Shown here piece after piece: positions 21,231-32,700 of a stretch of DNA of 64,000 nucleotides. The stretch is from NCBI GenBank assembly GCA_037447655.1, contig JBBHKE010001578.1, forward strand, positions 81,227-145,226, given 5' to 3'. Position 1 is the first letter of the stretch. Each line of letters starts with the position of its first letter. The notes beneath the pieces are model-generated. The model saw only the letters and a list, made by a program, of their open reading frames with translations. It was not told where the DNA came from and searched no databases. A program made the position numbers and the translations under genes. The stretch is from Zygnema cylindricum (taxonomy: Eukaryota > Streptophyta > Zygnematophyceae > Zygnematales > Zygnemataceae).

Positions 21231-22121
21231 TGTTGAAAAGAGGTAATTAATAGTTCACTTCCCTATTTTAGTTTTGTTTTAAAGAAAGAGAGTGAGGATC
21301 AAAGGCGCGCCATGGCTGCCGCCATATTTAGAAAGTGGCAGTTTTTGCAGTTAAGGGTATTTTGGCTAAATTGATGCCTAAGACTAGAATTGAACCTGTG
21401 TCCTCTAGTTTCTTTGTAGCCTAACGCATTAAAAATTAGGGCATTACGAAACGATACACGTGACGGGTTTCATAAATATATAAACATTAACGAAACAGCT
21501 AATTAACAGCCGACTAACCAAAATGAGCAATTTCTGCATGTACGCGAATCTGAACCGTGTAAAATATGTTTTGATCGGACGGCCGGCATTATAGCCGCCA
21601 CGCGAAGTGAGCTTTTTGGCGGCATACGGATATAGCGTCACGCGGTGCCACGTGGCGCCACATTATTTGATACCGGAGAAGATGGGAGGAGGAACCATGG
21701 CTTCCGATATGACAGGTGTCACCTTGTAGACCTTGTCGTACAATAGTTGTACAATAAGTACATCGCCCATTGTACCTTCTTGTACTTTATAGTGTTCCTA
21801 TTGGACTAGGGTTTAATAGTAGGTAGTTGTGAGTAGGCAGACCGAGACTTAGTAATATTTAGGTACCTCTCTCTCTAAGAGAGCTTGTAACTATAAAGGT
21901 CATCTTTGACCAGCCATAAATTACTGCTCGGGTGAGCAAATTCAGTGATTCTTTTTGCGTTTGACTCAAGGGAGTCTTGTCCTCACAAGGGTGAGAGTGG
22001 TCAGAATATTTGTGTGCCTGGGCGGCGCTTTTTCAGCGGGAAAGTAGAAGGGGAAAATATTATCCTAGAGGCTTTACATAGGCTGCTCATTCTGTGGGTC
22101 AATGGAGACCACAGAATTTCA
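21231..22121 (+). repeat. 5' LTR of the gag-protease family B element
   Basis: 891 bp, from TGTTGAAAAGAGG to GAATTTCA. It contains a CCACGTGG palindrome (21648-21655), an antisense tRNA-like module and the gag ATG (22102). The last 490 bases closely match 2770-3259 and the end of the LTR at 25397. Confidence 0.85.
21375..21450 (-). other. tRNA-like module in the LTR, antisense
   Basis: The complement shows a B-box-like AGGTTCAATTC (21387-21397) and an upstream D-arm-like GCC...GGC segment. It sits at the same LTR position as the module at 24646 but with a different sequence. It is degenerate and has no acceptor stem. Confidence 0.4.
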
Positions 22122-23952
22122 GGTTATGGGCCCACCCTCTAGGGTGCCCATATTTGATGGATCAGAATTTCTTTATTGGGAAATGATGAAGGAGGGAGAA
22201 CTATTTGAGAAGCATTTATGGGGCATAGTGTCTGGACAAATTCGATGCCCACCTCCACCTGGGTTTGGAGGGACACGTTTTTCTGGCACCTCCGCCTCTA
22301 CAGTTGGTAGAACAGCTGCCACCATCACCGAGGATGAAGATGAGGAAGGAGAAGAGATTCTCATGGAAGGAGAAAAGGAAGGAGTTACAACTCAAGTAAC
22401 ACCATTGCTGAAGGCGATACCGGCAGCAGCACCACCAGCAACAACGACAAGGGTTCAGACCGAAAGATCAGAGTCTGAAAAGTGGAACTACTAAGCCAAG
22501 GTTGCTAAGCTCTTAATTCTTAAAAGTGTAGCAAAGGGCATTGCCATTCCTCTTATGCATGTCAAATCTTCATCTCAGATTTGGATATCACTAGTTAACA
22601 AATATAAGAGTGGATCATTGCTGCAGCAACAGTTGGCAGAAAATAAGATTGCAGCTTATACTTATAAGGGAGGAAGTATGGATAATTATTGCAATGATTT
22701 AGGAGCATTGTTTGGAGAGTTAGAGAGTGCAGGTAACTCATGGTCTGAGAGACAAAGAGTGAACACATTAATGATGAAACTACCTGAAGAGTATGAGAAT
22801 ATCATTAACCGATTGCAGGACATAGGAGATAGCAATTGGAATTGGGATGACACTGTGGGAATGATTTTAGTGAAAGAAAGCACCATAGAGCTTAGGAGAG
22901 GGAGTCCAAGTGTTCAAGCATTGTTTGCAGGAGCTGATTGGCGGAAGCGTGATGAGGAGAGAGGGAAAGATCCTTATCGAAACTTTGGTGGAAGAGGACA
23001 AGGAGGTGGCAGATTTGATAGACAGGGGAGAGGAACTTCTCGAGGAGGATTATGTCACTTCTGCAAGAAACCGGGACACTATATGGCAGATTGTGTCAGA
23101 CTTGCAGATCTTCGACTGAAAGATGGTCAAGGAACCTCAAAGGACGGAGGAAAGAAAAAGGCTTTCCTGACTCAAGTTCTTGATGAGGAAGTTGAAGAAA
23201 AAACTGAACCTGAAGAGGAGCTTGAGGAGCTTCTCCTTAATCCGAAAAACACTGAAAAGCATGTCGACATTACACGGAGACAAAAGTGTGCTTTCGGAGG
23301 TAAGAGGGATCCACCCGAGGATGGGTGGATCATTGACTCAGGGGCTTCAATGCATATTTGCAAAGATAAGCGGTGGTTCACTAAACTGAGAAAGATCCCA
23401 ACAGTTGAGATAGAGTACGGAGATGGTAGAGTAGAAACCACAAGTCTTGTTGGAACTGTTGACTTGAAGGTTCTAGTTGATGGAAAGGCCTCAATTGTAA
23501 CACTCTCAGACGTTCTTTACATTCCACAACTTAGCAAGAACCTAGTCTCAACAGCTGTCCTAGATGAAAAGGAGTTTGAAACAGGAACTAGGAAAGGAAT
23601 TTTCACAGCAAGCTTTGATAATGAGGTTTATTTCATAGCTGAGAAGGGCAGTCAAGGAATGTTCAGAATTGTACTTTGCAATGAAAAGAGTGTTCTCTAC
23701 TCGTGTGCAAGTGAGATGATGCTTTGGCATAAAAGGTTGGGGCATGTGCATCTAGATAGATTAAAGAAAATGAAGAAAAATGGAATAGTGGAGGGTATTA
23801 CTTTTGAAGATGATGAGACCTTTGATGATTGTAGTGGATGTGCCCAAGGGAAGTTTCATAGACTTCCATTTCCAAAGGCAACCACATTTAGGAGAGAGAA
23901 AGTATTAGATCTAGTTCACACTGATGTTTGGGGACCTGCTAGGTATGCCTAA
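22102..23952 (+). pseudogene. Family B gag-protease polyprotein, one stop from open
   Basis: The frame opens in the LTR (M-E-T-T-E-F-Q), crosses the PBS and runs to 23952 with a single in-frame TAA at 22492-22494, where a Gln codon would fit. Domains: capsid-like UBN2 region (22555-22900); an Arg/Gly stretch; a CCHC knuckle (C-H-F-C-K-K-P-G-H...C, about 23053-23094); an acidic linker; retropepsin (W-I-I-D-S-G-A-S, about 23323); and the HHCC zinc region (L-W-H-K-R-L-G-H-V...C-S-G-C). It ends in H-T-D-V-W-G-P, the first catalytic Asp of integrase, after which coding stops. It is the best preserved gag-protease here. Confidence 0.85.
22122..22136 (+). promoter_or_regulatory. Primer-binding site, half-tRNA type, inside gag
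   Basis: GGTTATGGGCCCACC follows the LTR terminal TTTCA directly. It is the complement of the plant initiator tRNA-Met anticodon region. It is read in frame as V-M-G-P-P, and its ATG (22126-22128) pairs with the CAU anticodon. Confidence 0.9.
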
Positions 23953-24365
23953 AATTATCATGATAAATTTGATGGGTTGTGAGTGTCCGTCAAACTATAG
24001 AATATAAATAACGTACATTAACTCGTACGGAATATACACCTCTCCACTCTTACAGGTCGACGGTAAAAATGCCCAATCTATCGCAATGACAAAAATTATC
24101 ATGATAAATTTGATAGGTTGTGAGTGTCCGTATAACTATAGAATATAAATAACGTACATTAACTCGTACGGAATATACACCTCTCCACTCTTACAGGTCG
24201 TGCAACGGTGGGAGAAGTGTGGCCTAAGAGGGGGCATTGGTTGTTTGTTAATTTTATTTGTTAACTTATCGCATAACCATAGTATAGAAATAATGTATAT
24301 TAACTCGTATGGAATATACACCTCTCCACTCTTAGGGTCACGCAACAGTGGGGGAAGTGGGGCTT
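23951..24365 (+). repeat. Tandem repeats (about 140 bp, two and a half copies) replacing pol
   Basis: AAAATTATCATGATAAATTTGAT starts copies near 23952 and 24091. A third partial copy begins near 24277 (ATATACACCTCTCCACTCTTA block). They follow the point where integrase coding ends. 24366-24497, up to the 3' LTR, shows nothing recognisable. Confidence 0.8.
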
Positions 24366-24497
24366 GGGAGGGGCAGTGGTTGTTTTCTAAACTTTTTTGA
24401 AATCGTGTAGAGGTGTCACGATAATTATTGACCCAATAACTTATCGTGATTTATCGCATTTTTATTGTGAGATTCACTTTCTCGACATATTGGGATT

Positions 24498-25397
24498 TGT
24501 TGAAAAGAGGTAATTAATAGTTCACTTCTATAGTTTAGTTAGAATGTAAAGAGAGAGAAAGAGAGAACCAAAGGCACGCCATGGCTGCCGCGTCATTTAG
24601 GAGGGAGAATGAAATAGAAGGTATTTTACTATTTGTAGCAAAATACTGCCTCTAGCCGGATTTGAACCGGGGTCTACAGAACACTATTTAGACCTTAGCC
24701 TTATCCATTAAGGCACTAACGAAACGATATACGTATTACGTTTCACGCATATTTATCTATTTGTTAAACGGGCTAATTTGCAGCAGACTATCGAAAACAC
24801 GCATTAATCAATTCATGCATGGAAGCGAATCGAAGTCGTATAAATACAAATGATCGGACTGCCACAATTGCTGCCGCCACCCGCAATAAACTTTCGGCGG
24901 CCTTTGGGGATAGCGTCATGCGACCCTACGTGGCACCATACTATTGGATACCGGAGAAGATGGGAAGAAGAACCATGGCTTCCGTTTTGACAAGCGTCAC
25001 TTTGAAAGCCATGTCGTACAATGGCCGTACAATAAGTAAATCGCCTAATGTACCTTCTTGTACTATATAGTGTTTCTATTGGACTAGGGTTTAGTAGTAG
25101 GCAGTCGTAAGTTGGCAGACCAGGACTTAGAGAAATTTAGGTACCTCTCTCTAAGAGAGCTTGTACCGATAAAGGTCATCTTTGACCAACCCTAACTTAC
25201 TGCTCAGGGGAGCAAATTCAGTGATTCTTTTTGCATTTGACTCAGGGGAGTCTTGTCCTCACAGGGGTGAGAGTGGTTAGAGTATTTGTGTGCCTGGGCG
25301 GCGCTTATTCAGCGGGAAAGTAGAAGGGGAAAATATTATCCTAGAGGCTTTACATAGGCTGCTCATTCTCTGGGTCAATGGAGACCACAGAATTTCA
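24498..25397 (+). repeat. 3' LTR of the gag-protease family B element
   Basis: 900 bp, TGTTGAAAAGAGG to GAATTTCA, with ATG at 25378 near its end. It contains a tRNA-like module and the leader block. It is followed by AAAAC, matching the left flank. Confidence 0.85.
24646..24716 (-). other. tRNA-like module in the LTR, antisense (best preserved)
   Basis: Read on the minus strand, it has a D-arm (GCC-TTAATGGATAA-GGC), an anticodon-arm-like stem (GGTCTA...TAGACC with a 12-base loop) and a T-arm (CCGG-TTCAAAT-CCGG) in tRNA order and spacing. The B-box is at 24658-24668. The acceptor stem is missing, so I do not call a functional tRNA. It could be a tRNA-derived insertion fixed in the LTR family. 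Confidence 0.6.
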
Positions 25398-26365
25398 AAA
25401 ACTTTGTTCCCTACTAATGTAGAATAGGAGGACCTTTGGTTGCTAATCCAGTCGGATCCAGTCGTCTAACTTTTTGCCCTGAGTGTAGTAAAGTGTGTTT
25501 TGTCTTATGTCATTACGATAACAATTTTTGGCAGCTGATTCGCTTTTGGCATTGCTTTGACTTTGGCACATGCAGTAAGAAAATCTTTGGTTGTATAAGG
25601 CACATAGGGTCGAAAGAGACTTACTCTCTCATGAGAAAACCCCCAAGGAATTTAATCAATCTTTTTGTGGAGAAACGGTTGCATTGTGTCGTGGACTCTA
25701 TTGCCATCTTTGTTTTGGATTGGCTTTTGTGGAGACCCTAGCTCGGGTAGGTAGTTGGCAGAATACTCTCTTTTGGGCGGTTTTGGACTTTCGCTGTTTG
25801 AAACTTAGAAGAGTCTAGTCGAATCTGTATGGCGGACCCGAGTGGTAAGGGAGACTTATACCTGTCTTTGGGGCCATTGGAAGATCTTCTTCTTTTGAAG
25901 TTTGGTCATCGTTGTACTCCTAGGTGTGTGAGCTCGCTTCACCATTTTCATTTATTTCCATTCTTTGGGGCAAGGTGATAAAGTATAATCTGGAAAAGCC
26001 GATCTTTATTATATCTATAGTTTTGCGTGGGAGCTATTTGCACATTCTTTTGGTCATCTTTGGGGTTTGCCCGGGTTTCTTTCGGGTCAGATCACGCGAC
26101 TCGCATTTCTTTTCTATTCTTTAAAGGGTGGTTGGGGGTGTAGCATTGAGTGGGCTTCGAGAAATTTGGGGGGGGTGTACGGGGCACTCTTTACTTTTTC
26201 ACTCAGTTCCTCGTTATTACCTATGCATATCCTTAGGGGGGGAAAGGACAAAGAAAGGCATTGTCACGAATACGGGGAAGCATCAGCATTTGGGGTGAAT
26301 TGCAGGTTTCTCATGCACACCTCATCGGACATCTTACCAGAACCTCGCGGCCCCTAGGCACGCTC
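25398..26365 (+). other. Gypsy 3'-end sequence and second LTR-like start, no gene
   Basis: 25398-26175 carries no convincing coding sequence; it resumes the sequence broken at 21230. At 26176 TGTACGGGGCAC restarts after a G-run and repeats the first 190 or so bases of 20647 onward. It is then cut at about 26365 by the truncated C1 LTR. Confidence 0.5.
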
Positions 26366-26860
26366 GAGAGAAGTGATCTCTCAGCAATATTAATTGTACA
26401 ATGATAGACTAACTTAAGCGTAATTAGGTGTACTTAGATCTTAGTGGAAGATTTTTTCTTGGACGTATCTTTCAAGAAAACACATGTATTGGAGATACGA
26501 TAATAATTAAAAAGACAACTAGGACTAGAAACTCACTACGAGCATAAGACTTAGGACGTAGAACATTTTATGTATCCAGACTTCCAGACTGTGTAATCTG
26601 CAAACTTTTTTTGGGAAACGTTTGAGTTGCATATCTTGGTGTATGTTAGATCAATTTGACTAAAACTTTGGGAATTGTTACTCTTTGTTATATTGTAAAC
26701 TGTGGTATAGCTTGAAGCGGTTTTGAACGATTGTGTCACATTCAATGAGTTGTAGAAAACAATTGTTTGGTAAGATTTTTGATAGCTTTTTAGAGTGTAT
26801 CATGTCAACTTCTACTACTACTAGTGCTTCTCTACCTGCACCGGTGGTTGTAGAACAACA
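26366..26860 (+). repeat. 5' LTR of C1, 5'-truncated
   Basis: It matches 38880-39366 and, less closely, 48120-48577. It ends GTAGAACAACA, followed by the PBS-like GGTTATGGGCTTGTC (26861-26875). The gag ATG is at 26802, inside the LTR. Confidence 0.8.
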
Positions 26861-28738
26861 GGTTATGGGCTTGTCGTCAAGAATTCCTATTTTCTTGGGG
26901 GATAAATATGTTTAATGGGCGGATATGGTGGAAACCCATTTCGAAAATGTTAATCTTTTGGATTTTTTGGATGGTTCACTAGTAGAATTAGATCCATCTT
27001 GGTCGAAAAAAAATTTGCAAGCTCGATCTATTTTGAAATTTTGTACCTCCAAATAATTGGCTATGTCTTGGATAAAAATAAAAAAGGCGATCGATATCTA
27101 GAAGTCTCTCAAAGATGATTACCAAAATGCTAATGTCCTAGAGGAATTATTTCTAGCTGGCCAAATTTGGGACTATAAATACACGGGAGGCACAATGGCC
27201 AAATATGGATACAAGTTTTGAATTCTAATTATCTCTCATGCATGTGCAAGTGGATTTTTTCCTCAGTTTCAACGGGCTGCGTTACTTCTACGGGGTCTTC
27301 CTAATACTATGAAAGCAACATTTGATAGGTTGAAACAAAAAGATAAAGCCAGTTGGACTTTACAGTTAGTTATTAATTTAATTTTACAAGAGGAGGCTGA
27401 TTTAAAAATTCTTAGTGGAGAAAAACAGGTAGAAGCATTTAATGCAGATTTTGATAAAAAGGCAGAATTTAATAAGCATAGAAATCAATTTAATCATAAC
27501 CAGAATCAGTTTAAACAACAATCTAGAATTAGACAGTCCTTCACTGCATGTTTTTATTGAAATGAGAGGGGTCATGGATATAAGTTTTGTCCTAAGCTTC
27601 ATAAAGCTGTCAAAACAGATTTGTATTGGCCAAGATGGCAATAGAGCCGATGTAATCAAGGCTTTATGGAATCTACATCTCGAGGAAATGAACTATTGTT
27701 GGCATCTTTATCTTACCACGACGAGTCTTTGACACCATCTAACGAGGAGGAAAAGGACTTATTTGCAATGGCGGCAGCAATGGAGGGAGCAAAAGACATT
27801 GGATGGATAATGGACATAAGAGCATCAGTACACAAATGTGCTCGAAAAAGGTCAATTTCAAGAATTTGAAATCAACACCCGAGAAAAATATCTACTATGT
27901 TTATGGTAGGAGTGTACAGACACGTGCTGTAGGTGATGTCTTGTTGCGGGTCGATATATAGGGCAAGTCAGTTGAGAGAAATTGTCACAATGTTCTTTTT
28001 GTCCCGGATTTCAAGAATTTTTTCTTTCAACTTCTTTGGAAGAAACTAAAGGGTTTGAAGTCAATTTAAAACATGGCTTGCAGATTGTTAGCAAGAACAA
28101 AAAACTTGTAGTCACATGCACTAGAGATGCCAGCTAAATGTATCGAATGGATATGCACGATAACAAAGGAAATGATGTTCTGTATTTTGGTCGAATTCAC
28201 CTCAGATGAGCTTTGGTATGGAAGATTATGCCATGTGAACTATGACAGTTTGAAAAAGACGATACATGTTGATAAATTAGAAGGTGTCACTCTTTCAAAT
28301 CAATCAGCTAAAATGTGTGATGATTTTGCATTAGGAAAAATATATAGATTGTCGTTTTCTTAAGAATCTGAACACCGGCCTACTGAAATTTTGCAATTGA
28401 TTCATTATGATGTTTTCAGTCCTGAAAAAATTACAATCTACCGGGGGGATAAAATATATGGTTACTTTTACATATAATTTTTCAAGGTTTACTTAATTCT
28501 ACTTCATGAGAGACAAAAGTGAAGTATTCAACCGCTTCCAACACTACAAATCATGGGTGGGAAAACTGCATAATCTGCCAATTTTAGAACTCATATCGGA
28601 TAACGCCGACGAATATACGTCAAAAGAGTTTGAAAACTTCCTACCAAAGGAAGATATTAGTCATCAGCTAACTGTTCTATATTCACTAAAATAAAATAGG
28701 ATTTCCGAAAGATTAAATAGAACTATCATTGAGAGCTC
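26802..28738 (+). pseudogene. C1 gag, protease and integrase N-terminal half
   Basis: It starts M-S-T-S-T-T-T-S-A in the LTR, with the family motif V-V-E-Q-Q-V-M-G-L-S-S-R-I-P-I-F across the PBS. Gag pieces follow (27309-27560, Asn/Gln-rich end), then a damaged knuckle, a protease with D-I-R-A-S in place of D-T-G-A-S (about 27810), zinc-region remains (28127-28363) and an integrase core (28506-28694). It is heavily broken by stops. It is cut by Copia E at 28744 and resumes at 34851. Confidence 0.8.
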
Positions 28739-28743
28739 TAAGT

Positions 28744-29723
28744 TTTTGAAATTGAAAGTCTTTACTCAGTAGATAGAACTGTGAGGAGGAATTAAAAACT
28801 TAGAATATTTTGGGAAATGAAAACTTGTAATACTTACATCAAATAGTGTTACAGTAATAGAATACTAAGAGAGTGTACAGTATGGTCAGTTGGACATGCG
28901 TCAGCAGGAAAAAGTGTTTCAGGTTTCACGGACTAGCGTCGATGACCATTTACACGTGTCAGGAGATTAACGAGCGGATTGATGAAATCAAAGGAATAAA
29001 ATGCAAACCTCATATCTCGAAAAGTATGGTAGGGCCAGCCAAGATGGGCCGTTGATTGACATTGAATTGACGGACACCTTTCAGAAGGGACCACAAATGA
29101 CGAAGCACACTTAGACGGTATCAGGTGCTTCGTACTACACGACAACAGTCAGCCGGATGCTATGGACCACTGCTGACTAAGCTCGAGGAACATTTAATGT
29201 ACAGCCTTTATTTTTAAATATGTGGAAACAAGGATTTATAGTTTTAACTAATTTAAAGTAGTCTCATACTATTCAAATTTAGAGAAATGGTAAAATTAAG
29301 TTTTGGAAGTACTCATAAAATAGTAAGTACAGTTTTATTACTTTGTCGTAGCATAAGAGAGTAGTGTAGTACAGTCTCTTAGATTAGTGTGACTAGTAGA
29401 CACTCACTGTGAGTATATAGTTTAGGACTTAGACAAATTGTGATCATCCAAGTCTTGGGATATTAATTAACTTAGGCAATTTTTGTGAATATGTAATGTG
29501 AATATCTTATGGTTGGCTAGATCAATTGAGTTGAAACTTTGAGGAGTGATTCTATATTATGTTTATTGTAGTGCAGAATTTGAGTCTGCATAGTATATTG
29601 AGTTGCATTCTATTACATCTTGAAGTTGGCTGTTGAAGGGTGCTTGATAGCTTCTGTTTTAGATGTCTATTCCCACTACTACTGCTGATGGCTCTCCTTC
29701 GCTACTGTGGTTGTAGAACAACA
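28744..29723 (+). repeat. 5' LTR of Copia E
   Basis: 980 bp. It corresponds to 33862-34845 with clear but scattered differences. Its first bases are mutated (TTTTTGAAATTG versus TGTTGAAATTGG). It ends TAGAACAACA. The gag start region (from about 29660) lies within it. Confidence 0.85.
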
Positions 29724-32700
29724 GGTTATGGGCTTTTCGTCAAGAATTCCCATTTTCAATGGCCAAAAGTATGCATACCGGGCAGCAATGGTTGAATCCA
29801 CATTTGAAACTGTTGATATATTAGGGGTCTTGGATGGTACTTTAGCTAAAACAGATCCGAGCTGGGCAAAGAAAAACTCATTAGCACAAAAAAATCTGAT
29901 TCTGTGCATCTTAGGGAATTTGATTATGTCTCGGCTCAAAATGAAGAAAGCAAAAGAAATCTGGGAATCACTAAAAACTGCTTTTGAGAAATCTAATGTC
30001 TAGGAGGAACTTCTAGTGGCTGGACAAATCTAGGACTATAAATACTCATGGAGAGCATGGTGGAGTATTGTGAAAACTTTCGTGCTCTTATTGATGCACA
30101 TTTGTCTGTTGGTGGCTCATTTTCTAAGTTCCAGCAAGCAGCTTTACTCGTTAGAGGACTCCATAGTGATATGAAATGAGTGTTTGTCCAGCTAAAAACT
30201 CATGATAAGTACAGCTGGACATTTGAGTTAGCCTACAATCTGATCTTAGATGAAGAAGCAACTACTAAAATACTTCATGGAGAGAGTAAGGTAGAAGCTT
30301 TGAACACAGATATTGACAGAAAAACATTACTTAATCAGAACAAAAATTAGGATAGGAATTAGAAACTAAATCAGTATAATAAAAGGCCAAATAGACAGTC
30401 TACTACTTGCTTTTATTGCTCTGAAAAGGAACATGGATATAGGTACTGTTCGAAGCTGAAAAAGGCAAATGACAAGATTATATCGTCCAAATTGGCAGCA
30501 GAGCCCATATCATAAGGGCTTTTATGGGACTCTTCTCGGGGAATTTCTCTCTTCTCAACTTCAACACCTGAAAAGGATGATCCCTTGTCTTATGCTGAAG
30601 AAGAAGCAAAATTATTCACAATGGCGGTAGCTATAGAAGGTCAAAAAGATACAGGATGGATCATGGATACCGGAGCTTCGGCACAAATGTGTTGGAATAA
30701 GTCCAGTTTTTCCAAACTCAAGGCAACACCTCCCAAAAACATCTACTATGCCTGCGACATGAGTGTGCAAACTTCAGCACAGGGGTTGTGGAAGGAAAGT
30801 CTATAGAAAGAACCCTCCACAATGTGTTATATGTACCAGAATTCAAAAAGAATCTATTTTCTAATTCCTTGGTAGAGAGCAAAGGCTTTGATGAAGTCTT
30901 CAAAGGAGGAAGACAGGTTGTTAGCAAGCTAGGTAAAGTTTCAGTGACACGAACTAGAGATGCAAGCAAGATGTATAAGATGGATATGGTTGAATACAAA
31001 GAAAATAATGTTCTCTATTCTAGTGTATCATATGTCAATGAGCTATGGCTTAAGAGATTAGGCCATGTAAATTATGATAGCTCACAAAAGATGGTGAATT
31101 CAGGAAAGGTTGAGGGCATTTCTCTTACTTCTCAGCCTATGAAATCATGTGATGGATGCTCACTTGAAAAGGTCAATAGATTACCTTTTCCACAACAACC
31201 TGACCACAGATCGGACAAAGTTCTACAACTTCTCCACTCGGATGTTCTAGGTCCATCACAAGTTCCATCAGCTGAAGGTTTCCACTATATGGTGACATTC
31301 ACTAATGACTACTTGAGGTTCACAAAAGTCTACTTCATGCAGCAGAAGAGTGAAGTGTTTACACACTTCAAGCACTACAACGCATGGGCGTAAATGCTGC
31401 ATGGAGTTCCGATCCTGGCACTAAGATCGGACAACCGAAGAGAATATACTTCGAAGGAGTTCGAACAATTTCTCCTCCAAGAATAATCAGTCAAAATCTA
31501 GCAGTTTCGTACACACCGAAAAAGAATGGTGTATCTTAAAGATTAAATAGAATCGTAACAGAAAGTGTTAGGTTTATGCTTGTAGACAAAGGTTTAGATT
31601 TGAAATTTTGGGATGAAACATACAATTGTGCGGTTTATATTAAATACAAAATTGCATATAGATCGGTTAAGAATACACCCTATAAACTTTGGACAGGCAT
31701 GAAACCGGATGTTAATCCTTTTCGAGTATTTGGCAGCAAATGTTTTGTCTTATACACATCGCAAACTAGATGGAAAATGGAAGCTAAGGGCTTAGCTGGG
31801 ATCTATATGGGATATGATGACAATGCAAAGGGTTACAAGGTATATGTCTTAGAGAAAAAGAAAGTTATTGTATGTAGGAATATACAGTTGAAGGATGAAC
31901 AGGAATCGGTTGATCTGTTCCAAAACATCAATAGTGACCATACAAGAAAGGGTACAGGAGTATGTGATCTTTCAGCATACTCAACCTGTCTATTTTCAGT
32001 CATAATTACCGGCTATAACTACATCTCCACAGGTTCCTCTACAAGATGCAACACTTGCTACAGAATCAGATTCAGCACTAACATCTACACAACTTCCTAC
32101 ACATGTGGAACCAGCAAATCTAGATTTAGTTTCAGCACCTACAACAGTTCAGAACAGGACAACAAATCCCAGGTTGCCGACGATTTCAGCGTCAAAATAT
32201 CCGGGGGAAAGAAGAACGAGCAGCCGTTTGCAAGCAAGCTCACATTTTGCTTTCTCCGCAGCTACAACGGAACCGTTAACAATTCAAGGGGCCTTCTCAT
32301 CACTAGAGAGAAATCATTGGATCAAGGAGGTAAAAAATGAAATGAAGTCCATCATGGAGTCGCAGACGTGGGAGCTGGTGGATCTTCCTCCGGGTAGGAA
32401 AGCCATCGTCAACAAATGGGAGTTCAAAGTAATGCTCAACCCGGACTACACGATTGAAAGGTACAAGGCCAAACTTATGGCCAAAGGCTACAATTAGAAA
32501 GAAAGTATTGATTTTGAGGAAACCTTCTCTCCAGTTGTCAGATTTCCCATTGTCGCAATCTTACTAAGTTTGGTAGCTATAGAAAACATGGAAGTCCACC
32601 AAATGGACGTTAAGACTGTCTTCCTGCATGGAGAGTTAGAGGACACCATTTACATGAAACAACCAAAAATGTAAGCAAAAAAAGGGAAAGAAAACTTAGT

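Larger units (their letters stand above)
21231..25397 (+). mobile_element. Non-autonomous family B Copia: gag-protease only
   Basis: LTRs are 21231-22121 and 24498-25397, with AAAAC on both flanks (21226-21230 and 25398-25402). The 2.4-kb interior encodes gag, protease and the start of integrase, then non-coding tandem repeats. There is no RT or RNase H, and no good PPT before 24498. Mobilisation would need enzymes from another element. The two LTRs agree well in their 3' parts but poorly in U3, which is odd for one insertion. Confidence 0.8.

Noticed and set aside
24646-24716. A functional tRNA gene
   Set aside because: D- and T-arms are good, but no acceptor stem pairs and the anticodon-like loop is 12 bases.
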